A stretch of 64,000 nt of DNA from assembly GCA_947311845.1 (NCBI GenBank), contig CAMZMU010000048.1, positions 26,135,391 through 26,199,390 of the forward strand. The letters run 5' to 3'. Made by a program: the position numbers and the translations under genes. Of this stretch, positions 1 to 10,202 are shown piece by piece. This DNA is from Poa pratensis. Its lineage: Eukaryota; Streptophyta; Magnoliopsida; Poales; Poaceae. Positions within the stretch are counted from its first letter, which is position 1. Every line of letters starts with the position of its first letter. The notes under the pieces were generated by a model, which did no database searches, had not been told where the DNA came from, and saw only the letters and a list, made by a program, of their open reading frames with translations.

Positions 1-90
1 GTGGATGGCCGGCGTAACTCTAGCTCGGCCATCTTGTCCACCCAACGACGCTCGTCATCCCACAACGGGCGCAACTAGTTCTAAATTATA

Positions 91-239
91 CTTCCTCTGT
101 ATCAAAATGTAAGATGTTTTAGGTATTGAGCATAAAACTGATACGAATGTAACTAGACATGTATTAGTGTGTGGATCACTCATTTTAATCCGTAGTTCAT
201 ATGGTCGCAATATCTAAAACATCTTATATTTTTATACGT
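91..239. mobile_element. Stowaway-like MITE (degenerate)
   Basis: The left end reads cttcctctgtatcaaaatg after a TA. The right part (ctaaaacatcttatattt) is roughly its reverse complement, so the sequence can fold back on itself. This matches Triticeae Stowaway/Mariner MITEs with TA target duplications. The right terminus is diverged and the end is approximate. Confidence 0.6.
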
Positions 240-259
240 AGTTTCCAAAATGTGCTAAC

Positions 260-1277
260 TTTTTTTTTTTTTTAGAAAAGGGTCACCCAGCCTCTGCATC
301 AAAATGATGCATACAGCCGCTTTATTACTTTTATTCAACATAGCTGGCAAAAGCCTTACAACGAACGATACAAGCTGAACCCACCAACAGTGAAAACACC
401 ACAACTAGCACAAATGACGGAGTACACGGGGCCTTGTACCCCGGCCACAACCGTCACCGGCTCCCTGGCTAACTCTCTGAGACAGCGCCTTGTGCATCCG
501 CTCCGGAGATCGCCTCCACCATCTTCCGTCTACCCAACTCTAGCGAGCAGTTCGAAGCAAAAACTCTCGCCAGGCCTGCAGCCGATGCCACCAAGACACC
601 AAGCTGCGCTCCCACCCTGCGCGAGATCATCATGTCACAACCGTCGTTGGATCCTCGCTGCACCACGCCGCCATAACCCGTCGTCGTCGTCGTTGTAGAT
701 GAGACTCCGCTCCACCAGCAGAACCCCAGGCATCACGTGTTCCAAAATGAGCCCACAAGAGGGTGAACTACACCGAGGGTGTAGCCATCGTCCGATCTGG
801 TAGCCAGATCTAGGGTTTCCCCCGGAACTTTGTACGGAGGGTTGGTGAGTCTCGGCGACGATCCCTTCAACAAGGCGACGACACCCACAGATGCCGCAAT
901 CGTCGGCAAAGCCCAGCTTGCACCGGCCGAAGTCAAGATCCGTTGACCACCGAGATGGCCAGGATATGGTCACCGCACCTCGCCGCCGATCTGCCCGAGG
1001 AGGACCACCACGCCACCGTCACGCCGCTGCAGGGGAGCAGCCGCGCCATGGCGCCGGCGGCCGCGCCACGCCCGGCCCTAGGTCGCCACCCGCGCCGCCA
1101 CCTATGGGGAAAGGGACGGGAGATCCCGCCGCCGCGGACGCCGGCCAGGCTTTGCCCGGCAGTGCCCTCTGGCGGCGGCGGAAGGGGAGGGTGAGGGCTG
1201 GAGGAAGACGAGGGCGGCGGCTAGGGTTGCCCTCCCGCAGTCCTCATTCTCCTACTCGCAGTCGAGCTCTGAAGTAA
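260..1277 (-). mobile_element. LINE-type non-autonomous retroposon, reverse orientation
   Basis: A T14 run at 260-273 is followed by tagaaaagggtcacccagcc and a fold-back around gcatcaaaatgatgc. Read on the minus strand this is a 3' end ...gatgcagaggctgggtgac...ttttcta followed by poly-A. The retroposon at 48673-50140 has an almost identical 3' end. The far end is GC-rich and contains agggcaaccctagccgcc on the minus strand, resembling a LINE 5' end. Several small ORFs lie inside but none resembles a reverse transcriptase. No target duplication was found and the right edge is approximate. Confidence 0.5.
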
Positions 1278-1280
1278 AGC

Positions 1281-1911
1281 TGGCTGGCGGCATGGCATCT
1301 ATCCAGTTTCTTTCTTTTGCAGTGCATGCATGCGTTCGTGCATGGGGTTCACCTCACATGAGCAGAGGACAAGAGCACCGGAAAGCTGGCCGGCTTTAAT
1401 CGATCTCGATGCCAAAAGGCGATTGCTACTATACCTGCCGGCGACGGCACAGTTCTGTCCTCAACTGGTTGCAGACGAAAGAAACAAGCAACGACGGCCA
1501 TGCATGCAGTATCCGCGCGGCGTGTGGCCGCCACCCATGTGTGCATGCTCGCTCGAACCAGATGCCATCTTCCACAGCTCCACTTGTGAGCTCGGCTCCA
1601 TCCATGCCAATCGGCCCAACGCCCGATCGATCGAGTACAAAATCCTGCTCGAACAGTCCTGTGGATGACGCGAATATATTTGGTGCGGGGCGTGAGGGCA
1701 TGCAGCCATGTTTTCCTTTTCCAGGCGAGAGCATCTTAATTATCCGGATGAGGTAGAAATCTATCTGAAGAACAAATAAAGGTCCAAGTGCATGTCAAAA
1801 CAATAAGCGAACACGTTAGTCAGAGTGTCAGACCAAAGCTTTAGCTAAGAGACGCTTTTGACGACACCTGATGCCCGTTCAAGGTCCAAGATTTCGTCTC
1901 GAATTGTTAAT
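1281..1911. other. Intergenic, no gene recognised
   Basis: Mixed-composition sequence with short overlapping ORFs in several frames and no recognisable protein similarity or repeat. It ends at the target duplication of the adjacent hAT element. Confidence 0.5.
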
Positions 1912-1919
1912 CTACTGAG

Positions 1920-3035
1920 CAGTGGCGGAGCTCGAGAAAAAATCATGGCGCGCCAAGCTGTAAGAAAACACACAAAAAATGAGCAGAAAGATTTTTTGCC
2001 GTTGTTCCAATTCAAGCAAGGGCAATGGATCATCTGCTGGTGCTACCGGATCATTTCAGCTTCACTAATGTCATCTCTTTTTCTTTTCAAAACAAAATCA
2101 ATTCTTCTCTGAATTGCCTTTCCCATGGCTGCAAAATTGAACAACAAAATCAGTGAACAATCAACTGTGCACTGGCACCATGCCATCAAATTGTTGTCCA
2201 AAAATTTGGGAAAACAAAGGAGAAGTACCTGAGCAGGGAAATTGGAGAATAATGGGGCTCGATTCGGTCGCAGCTTCAATTGCGGGCTGCTGGACCTCCG
2301 GCCGGTGCCCTGCCCGTGAGGCCATGCCTAGCCGCCCCCAGGCTGCGGGCGGCGCTGCTGCTTGCAGCTTGTCCTCCACCGATTCCCCCCTATTCTCCTT
2401 CTTTTCTTGTCTAATTCGTGTCGAAATTGCTAGACCTAACCATCTTCCTCCATGGCCGTGGTTCTGTATTGACTTGTGAGTCCGGATGGCACCCGCCTCT
2501 GCTGGCCGTCGCCGGAGGAGGTGAGGATGTTGGGCCTGCTAGCCGTCGCGCGAGATGCAGCGCAAGATGAGCGGCGGCGGTGACGATGGCCGACGACGCA
2601 AGATGAGCGGCGGCGACGGCCGACGGCGCAAGATGAGCGGCGGCGGCGGCAGAGGAAGGGAGCGGCGGCGACGCGAGGGCCCTGGCTTAGTCGGCGGCGG
2701 GAGTAAGAAGGAGAGGGCCGCGAGGGCGCTGGCTTGGTCGACGGCAGGAGGAAGAAGGAGAGCTGGAGAGGTACGTGCGAGGTGGATCGATCTGTTCTGT
2801 ACTGGGAGATAAGGTAGAGAGAGATGAATTGATCTGTGCATCGTGTACTCGTGTGTGTGCATGGGATGGGTGCGTTAGTGCTTAGTGGGCTAGGGTAGTT
2901 GGGCTAGCTTTCGGGACTGCGTTAGTGCGCTGATGGGCTGGACATCTTTTACTAAATACTACTAGTTGATTTTATTTTTGCAAAAAACCTGGGCGGGCCG
3001 TGGCCCAGTTTGGCCGTCACTGAGCTCCGCCAGTG
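1920..3035. mobile_element. Non-autonomous hAT element with perfect 8-bp TSD
   Basis: The element is flanked by identical octamers CTACTGAG at 912-919 plus 1000 (1912-1919) and 3036-3043. It starts CAGTGGCGGAGCTC and ends GAGCTCCGCCAGTG, so the terminal inverted repeats match at 13 of 14 positions. An 8-bp duplication with short CAG-type inverted ends is the hAT signature. The 1.1-kb interior has no transposase ORF. It carries a short GC-rich minisatellite (2553-2660), so the element is non-autonomous. Confidence 0.85.
2553..2660. repeat. GC-rich minisatellite
   Basis: Three imperfect direct copies of a unit containing gcaagatgagcggcggc with gacggccgacg spacers. It lies inside the hAT element. 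ORFs across it encode only low-complexity Lys/Met/Ser/Gly repeats. Confidence 0.7.
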
Positions 3036-3043
3036 CTACTGAG

Positions 3044-3764
3044 GGAACTGATGTTTCATGTTTCGGGGTCAGAAATGCACGAATGCTACTCTTTTTTAAC
3101 ATCACAATGCTAATAATTTTAGTGGCTTCGTATACTACATTTAAGTCGGCGGAGAGCCGATGGTGTTAGTCGTCTAATCTAACCGTAATGAAAACGTCTC
3201 AACCTGCTTAAGCATAGCAAAACATATCAATATCTTGACAGTAATGCTACATCTACGGGATATATTTTACGGAATTGAGTCTATGAACTCACGTGGAGAG
3301 CACACGATGGGCTGCAACCCTGAATTCACGGGAGGTTAGGGAATTTCATCCAACCCACAGCCACCATGTGTTTCCGTAAGAATCAGTCTGTAGGCGTAGG
3401 ATTTCCGATGTCCTAAGCCATCCAATGTGTCGTGGTGAGGTTTGTGCAGTTAGAACCGACACCATTGACTTGGTGATAAGATTTTTTTGACTTCAAGGTA
3501 AAAAAATGACTTGAGTGAACACACTAACAAAGGAAAATAATTAGATTTCAGCCGCCGATTGCTCTAGATAATATGTCACGGGAAATTAGTCAGACTAGGT
3601 TTCCCATGGTCAATGTCGGTCCTGACTTTCTGGAGGTCCGGAGCGAACTAAGAAATGAGTCCAAGTATCAGCAGCAAAAACATCAGTAACATTGATATGA
3701 GAAAATAGCATGGTAATATAATTCCAAGCAGAACAATAGAGGAGCTATGTGTACTTCAAGGGGG

Positions 3765-3770
<6 letters not shown>
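3044..3770. other. Intergenic, nothing recognised
   Basis: AT-leaning sequence between the hAT element and the poly-C tract. No ORF of note, no inverted termini and no RNA gene seen. Confidence 0.5.

Positions 3771-3796
<26 letters not shown>
3771..3796. repeat. Mononucleotide tract C26
   Basis: An uninterrupted run of 26 C. It is one of three 24-26 nt C/G tracts in the window (others at 17864-17888 and 62084-62107). Confidence 0.95.
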
Positions 3797-3829
3797 ATAG
3801 CCTGAGTTTTTAAAAGCTAAAAGCAATTT

Positions 3830-5640
3830 ATGTTTGGCAATTTTTCGCTACAAATCTTATGTATGTGGCACATTTGCTCCCCCTCCAACACAGGCCCAAA
3901 ATGCCTCCCTAGTCCAACCTACCTCCCAAATGACTTGGCGCAAGCTCCACCACCATAACAAGGAGAGGGAAAAACTAGGGAAATGCTTCTTTTCAACTGA
4001 CTGTACCATCAGTCGGCCGTCTCCACCCACCACCTACCCGCGTAGCCAGCCTCCACCCAGCGCACCGTCTTCGTTCCAGCAACCCCCCCTGCGGTCCGAC
4101 AGCGCGTGTCGTCCTACACCTCCACCGGCGGCTGCCCCACCCTGCGCGTCCCCTAGCGCCCCAGATCATTCCTCCCTGGCGCCCTCTCCCGCCTTGGTCC
4201 TCCCAACGGAGCGCCTCCATGCGCACCACTGCCTCCTCCCATGGACGGCGCCAACAGCCCCTCGAGATTTGTCTTCGATCCCCTCGCCAGCAAGGTTCTG
4301 ATGGGCCCGATTCGTGGCAGAAAAGCTCAAATCGTCGATGGCAGAGGTCCTCTTGGACGCCATGTCCAAGATGTTCACTCGATCTTGCTCCGACAGACCT
4401 CCAGCGTGGCGGATTCATGTCCGGTGATTTCAAATCGGTCATGGCGGTGCCTCCATAGTCGAAGCTGGATGTCGGTGCCTCCATGGTCGAAGCTGCATGT
4501 CAGTGAAAATCAAGGTATGCAGATGTTGCATACGATGTTTCAACATGCAACAAACACAAGTGTTTTTTTGCTACATGAGTATGTTAAAAATGTAGCAAAC
4601 GGTCTTTCACGTTTTGCTGCAGATAATTTGGGATTTGTTTCATATGTTGTTTGCTACATGACATTGTTCAAAGTGCTACAACATTTTCTGCTACACAATC
4701 ATAAAATTTACACATCTGAGAATTTTTGCTACACACGGTGCTACATGTGACAAAAAACAATTATGTTTGACTTTTTGCTACATTTATCGAACGCAACATT
4801 TTCTGAATTTTTTTGCTACATGCGATGTTGCATACATAGACACAAAGTGCTACACGAGAAACATTTTTGCTACATAGATTGGATGCGCGAGATCATTTCA
4901 CTTAAGTGAATCTGACGGCTCTGAAGGCGGCTGTAGGGAGGCCTCCCTACAGCGGACTGGCGCCTAGCGCTGGCAAAAAAAATTAGCCTCTTACTTTTCT
5001 AAAAACAAAACCGATATTTTTTGAGAAACAATTTTACGATAAAGGTGCAGGAACACCTAAATTTATTAGAGTAAAATAGCAGAAATTATCGGTCCTCCAA
5101 GACCTTGATTCCAACCATTTCAAAAAAAAAAAGAGGTTGGAAGAGTGAACACTAATGTGTTTTTTGGGATTTTTGGATGTTGAAAAATTGTTTCGACACA
5201 CCGCAAGTGTCTACCATGATGGTTGTATTCCCATTAGCAACATGTTCCAAAGATTATTTGTGTATGCTTCAAAGGGATATTCTCATGTTACAAATGTGTT
5301 GTTTGTTGTTGTCTATGTTGGTTACACACTTGTTTGGTTCTCATGTTTCATGCGTCGCGACCCACGTTTGAACGTTTTGTTGTGGCAAATGGGGACTTGT
5401 TGCATACCAAAAACATTTCTGCTCCATGGCCATATTTCCATGTTGCAACGAATTTGGATGGTTTCGTCCGGGATCATGGGAAGGTCTGTTGCAACGATGT
5501 TGCAGGCGAGAAAAAAATGTTGCTAGAGTTTTATGTTGCAGCGATTAGAGGACCCAAATTTTGAACTTAAAGTGGATTCGGTGACTTTCCCGTGTTTCAG
5601 CCAGCTGACGCCTAGGGTTAGAAAAAAAAAATTACGAAGG
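3830..5640. repeat. Uncharacterised repeat region rich in gctaca/tgttgca words
   Basis: Repeated short words such as tttttgctaca, gttgcata and tgctacatg occur in 4500-4880, and ttgcaacg-type words in 5200-5550. A perfect 24-bp palindrome lies at 4930-4953. The style resembles the region at 28130-30480, which has the same gctaca/gcatca words, so both probably derive from related non-autonomous DNA transposons. I could not define termini or a target duplication. The ORFs inside are low-complexity or Cys/Phe-rich and look non-coding. Confidence 0.4.
4930..4953. repeat. Perfect 24-bp palindrome
   Basis: The half-site GCTGTAGGGAGG is followed directly by its reverse complement with no spacer. It could extrude as a cruciform or be a fused or terminal inverted repeat of the surrounding element. 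Confidence 0.9.
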
Positions 5641-5733
5641 TGATAAAAATTTTGCGGGCCTCCTGTTTCAGAAACGGTTCTTCTTATAGCTTGTGTAGTA
5701 TGTAGAGCCGATAACGGGAAAGGGTTGGCTGCT

Positions 5734-5889
5734 AACCAGTGGAGTGCTTGCTACTCCCTCCGTTTCAATTTAATTGACTTGATATCCACCACATGTGGTG
5801 TATAGCAAGTCAATTAAATTGGAACTGAGTGAGTAATTGAGGAGAAAATCGCAACCAGTGGAGTGCTTGCTAATTGAGGAGAAAATCGC
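5734..5889. repeat. 37-bp tandem duplication split by a MITE
   Basis: The unit begins aaccagtggagtgcttgcta and ends gagaaaatcgc. The second copy (5853-5889) is whole. The first copy is split at its central TA by the MITE at 5754-5833, with TA duplicated on both sides. Confidence 0.85.
5754..5833. mobile_element. Short Stowaway MITE, 80 bp
   Basis: The ends are CTCCCTCCGTTTCAATTT and its near-reverse complement finishing gaactgagtgag, flanked by TA at 5752-5753 and 5834-5835. The interior folds back on aattgacttg/caagtcaatt. It sits about 0.6 kb upstream of the OPT TATA box. Confidence 0.9.
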
Positions 5890-6347
5890 AACTGTACGAC
5901 CGTCGACTAGCCGTCCAACCTCCAACGGCGAGCAATGGACGACATGATATGGTCTGTCTCCATCCACAAGGAAACCATCCACAATCGGCCGCGCAGCTGA
6001 CGGTCTGGTCTCCCAGCTCTCAACGATGTCCCACAGTGCACAGTCAGCAATCAAAGACACTTTCCATTGCCAGAGTGACTTTCCATTAGCACTGACACCC
6101 CCAATCAGCCGAGCTCGATCACACACGTACGCGGTAAATCGTGTGCCCCGGCGCGCCGCGCGCGTGCCCCCGCGCGCCGGAGGTTAAGCCGGCGCGTGCC
6201 CGTCGGGTGCCCGGTGGCCGTTCCTCTGCCGCCCGATCCGGTGCACGGACGGCTCCGATGAGTTACTCCGCCTACCCCCGTCGCCGAGAGCCCGGATGGC
6301 GGCGGTAGTACGAGGAGGTGCAGGGAAACGGGAGACGCGAAGTGGAA

Positions 6348-6354
6348 TATAAAT
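6348..6354 (+). promoter_or_regulatory. TATA box for the OPT gene
   Basis: TATAAAT lies 174 bp upstream of the OPT ATG. It is followed by GC-rich then purine-rich leader sequence, consistent with a grass core promoter and a leader of roughly 145 nt. Confidence 0.55.
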
Positions 6355-6527
6355 TGGGAAGACCAGAGTCGGGGGCTACCATCCAAGAATCTCCCGCAAG
6401 TGTGCTACCGTCCACCGGAGATATATACGAGCAAATCATTGTAGCCAGAGCTCCATTCAAAGATCGGACTAGCCAGCCAGCCAGCGAAGCAGCATAGCCA
6501 GCGTGAGCAGGAGCGAGAGAGGGAGAG

Positions 6528-9500
6528 ATGTCGTCCACGAAGCCGAAGCCGCCGGCGGCGGCGCGGGAGGAGCCGGCGAAGGAGGGGGATAGGTACCCGG
6601 TGGAGGAGGTGGCGCTGGTGGTGCCGGAGACGGACGACCCGTCGACGCCGGTGATGACATTCCGGGCGTGGACGCTGGGGCTCACCTCCTGCGTCGTGCT
6701 CATCTTCCTCAACACCTTCTTCACGTACCGCACGCAGCCGCTCACCATCTCGGGCATCCTCGCCCAGATCCTCGTCCTCCCCGTCGGCCGCTTCATGGCT
6801 CCGTGCTGCCCGACCGCCAGATCAGCCTGCTCGGCGGCCGCCTCGGCAGCTTCAACCTCAACCCGGGGCCTTCAACATCAAGGAGCACGTCATCATCACC
6901 ATCTTCGCCAACTGCGGCGTGTCATACGGCGGCGGCGACGCCTACTCCATCGGCGCCATCACCGTCATGAAGGCCTACTACAAGCAGTCGCTCAGCTTCC
7001 TCTGCGCCCTCCTCATGGTCCTCACCACGCAGGTCCGTTTGCTTGATCTCTGTACTACACTATCCGTGCATGGTCAGCTCCATTTACAAATCAATTTTTA
7101 ATTAATCATTTTAACTGAATTGTCTATTTGTCTTCGATCGCTATGACAAGTTACTTGTGTAAGCATCAATGACTGATTTTCAAACAGTACTAGACGGGGC
7201 TATTGTCCTCTGTTCTGTTTTCATCTTCAATTCAACACGCGAATGCGACGTGCACACACACACTTGGGTCTAGCTAAGAGATGTGACCAACACTAGATGT
7301 CTAGGTGCCAATCGATGTTGTGATGTTATATTCTGCGTAGAAAGTTACCACCAATCATATTTTGGACAAAAAAGAGGGAAATCGGATGAGAAAAATCTGA
7401 GGGCGTAACGTCACCCGAATCCGTGGCCCTACGAATAATTGCAAAATTCTGTTCTTCTTGCGTATGCATGCACTTCCTGTGAATTTCACAGTGGTCAACT
7501 TAAAATTCTCAATCAGATTGCGGGCACTGTCAGTGCAATATTACATCATGAAGGTATCCTCTAAAAATATTACATCATGGATTAGTTAAATATTAGTAGT
7601 CCTGAAGAAAAGTGCTTGTCTTTCTTTCCGCTTTCTATGCATGTGATGTTTGTTTCAAGCAAACACTGGAGATGAGTGATGCAGAGTACTGAATGTTTTG
7701 ACTGGCTGACTGACTGACTGACTGTGTAAGTGTATTACTAACTTTAACTCGTGCAAACTGCAGATATTAGGTTATGGTTGGGCTGGAATGCTTAGGAGGT
7801 TCCTGGTTGACCCTGCGGAGATGTGGTGGCCTTCTAATCTTGCCCAGGTCTCACTCTTCAGGTAACCACTCTGTCAATGCCAATCTTGCAACACAAGGGA
7901 GATCTTGTACATAATTTCTCAAGAAATCTTAAGCTTTGGGTTGCAAATGCAGGGCGCTACACGAGACGAAGGAGGGCGGGAAGCCGTCGAAGGGCCCATC
8001 GCGGATGCGCTTCTTCCTCATCTTCTTCTTCGCGAGCTTCGCCTACTACGCCCTCCCGGTTACCTCCTCCCGATCCTGACCTTCTTCTCGTGGGCGTGCT
8101 GGGTGTGGCCGCGCAGCATCACGGCGCAGCAGGTCGGGTCCGGGTACCACGGCCTGGGCGTCGGCGCCTTCACGCTGGACTGGGCGGGCATCTCGGCGTA
8201 CCACGGCAGCCCGCTGGTGGCGCCGTGGGCGTCCATCGCCAACACGGCCGTCGGCTTCGTCATGTTCATCTACATCATCGTGCCGCTCTGCTACTGGCGG
8301 TTCAACACCTTCGACGCCAGGAAGTTCCCCATCTTCTCCAACCAGCTCTTCACGTCCGCCGGCAGAAGTACGACACCACCAAGGTGCTCACCAAGGACTT
8401 CGACCTCAACGTGGCCGCCTACGACAGCTACGGGAAGCTGTACCTCAGCCCGCTCTTCGCCATCTCCATCGGCTCCGGGTTCCTCCGGTTCTCGGCCACC
8501 ATCGTGCACGTGCTGCTCTTCCACGGCGCCGACATGTGGAGGCAGAGCAGGTCGGCGATCGGCGCGAAGCTGGACGTGCACGCCAAGCTGATGCAGAAGT
8601 ACAAGCAGGTGCCGCAGTGGTGGTTCCTGGTGCTGCTGGCCGGCAGCATTGCGGTGTCCCTGCTCATGTGCTTCGTGTGGAAGGAGCAGGTGCAGCTGCC
8701 ATGGTGGGGGATGCTCTTCGCCTTCGCGCTCGCCTTCGTCGTCACCTTGCCCATCGGGTCATCCAGGCCACCACCAACCAGGCACGCCATGCGTCTTATC
8801 TTCTTGTTGTGTTCTTCAGTACAGTTTTGGCCTGCACTGCACTGATCATCAGTTCATCGTCTGATTAACTTGGTTCAATGATGATTTGTTTGCAGCAACC
8901 GGGTACGACATCATCGCGCAGTTCATGATCGGCTACGCGCTGCCCGGCAAGCCCATCGCCAACCTGCTCTTCAAGATCTACGGCCGGATCAGCACCGTGC
9001 ACGCGCTGTCCTTCCTCGCCGACCTCAAGCTCGGCCACTACATGAAGATCCCTCCACGCTGCATGTACACCGCCCAGCTGGTGGGCACGGTGGTCGCCGG
9101 CGTGGTGAACCTGGCGGTGGCGTGGTGGATGCTGGACAGCATCGAGAACATCTGCGACGTGGACGCGCTGCACCCGGACAGCCCTGGACGTGCCCCAAGT
9201 ACCGGGTCACCTTCGACGCGTCGGTGATCTGGGGCCTCATCGGGCCGGGACGGCTCTTCGGCCAGCACGGGCTGTACCGGAACCTGGTGTGGCTCTTCAT
9301 CGTCGGCGCCGTGCTGCCGGTGCCGGTGTGGCTGCTGAGCAGGGCGTTCCCGCAGAGAAGTGGATCGCGCTCATCAACGTGCCCGTCATCTCCTACGGGT
9401 TCGCCGGGATGCCGCCGGCGACGCCCACCAACATCGCCAGCTGGCTCGTCACGGCACCATCTTCAACTACTTCGTCTTCAGGTACCGCAAGGGGTGGTGG

Positions 9501-9686
9501 CAGAAGTACAACTACGTGCTGTCGGCGGCGCTCGACGCCGGCACGGCCTTCATGGGGGTGCTCATCTTCTTCGCCCTCCAGAACGCGCACCACGACCTCA
9601 AGTGGTGGGGCACGGAGGTCGACCACTGCCCGCTCGCCACATGCCCCACGCCGGGCATCGTCGTCAAGGGCTGCCCGGTCTTCTGA
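6528..9686 (+). CDS. Oligopeptide transporter (OPT family), frame broken by single-base losses
   Basis: Proton-coupled oligopeptide (or peptide/metal-chelate) transporter of the plant PT clade, expected in the plasma membrane with many transmembrane helices. Exons by splice sites: 6528-7032, 7764-7861, 7953-8781, 8896-9686. Family hallmarks seen: an NPG segment near NIKEH in exon 1, [13 protein letters not shown] across the exon 3/4 junction, the invariant KIPPR box in exon 4, and a Trp/Cys-rich C-terminal tail. Nine single-base losses interrupt the frame, near 6799, 6870, 8058, 8361, 8757, 8902, 9185, 9355 and 9453. Allowing for them, every exon is phase-consistent and the product is about 743 aa, a normal OPT length. 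There is no nonsense substitution. Intron 3 uses a GC donor (CAG|GCACG). The gene is either intact with base-calling errors or a very young pseudogene. The exact peptide or metal substrate cannot be told. Confidence 0.9.
7033..7763 (+). other. OPT intron 1
   Basis: A 731-bp intron with donor CAG|GTCCGT and acceptor CTGCAG|ATATTAGG. AT-rich, with a short tgac repeat (gactgactgactgactg near 7705). No nested gene. Confidence 0.75.
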
Positions 9687-10202
9687 GCACCGAGCTGCCG
9701 GAGCACCGCACCATGCTATGCATGTAGCTAGCAGCAATCATCATCTCGATTGGTAGAGGAAACCATGAATTGAGCACTGCGTCGATTAAGCGATGCAGCG
9801 CTTGTCAGCCGTCCTTCCCCTCAGTCAATGTAAACACTCTGTTTTTCTTCAAGGAAATCAAATACCTAGTTTATGTATAATCATGCCACTCTGAGTTTTA
9901 AATCTGGCAGTAAAGGGAAATGCCATCATAATTAGTGTGAAAACCACAAAGATATTGTCAATGCAAAGCAGCAAACGATGACTCCGAAAGACACAGGATT
10001 GTACACATATTTTGACAGAACATGATAAAACAGAGCATATCATCACACGATTGCACTATTCTTAAGTGTCACCTATCAGGCTAACAGCAACTTGACATTA
10101 GAGGGAGGCACCTGTGGCTGTGGTCCTGGACCGTTGGGCATGCTGGAGTCAACGGTTCAGCACCCGTGGTCGTGGACCGTTGGGCATGCTGAAGTGGATG
10201 GT
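9687..10202. other. Intergenic with a two-copy direct repeat
   Basis: OPT 3' flank. At about 10112-10215 a unit containing tggaccgttgggcatgctg and ggttcag is present twice, spaced about 52 bp apart. It overlaps the 3' side of the TORNADO1-like pseudogene on the opposite strand. Nothing else recognised. Confidence 0.6.

Noticed and set aside
2555..2812. 85-codon Met/Ser/Gly/Arg repeat ORF
   Set aside because: Encoded by a minisatellite inside a hAT element; no sign of a protein.
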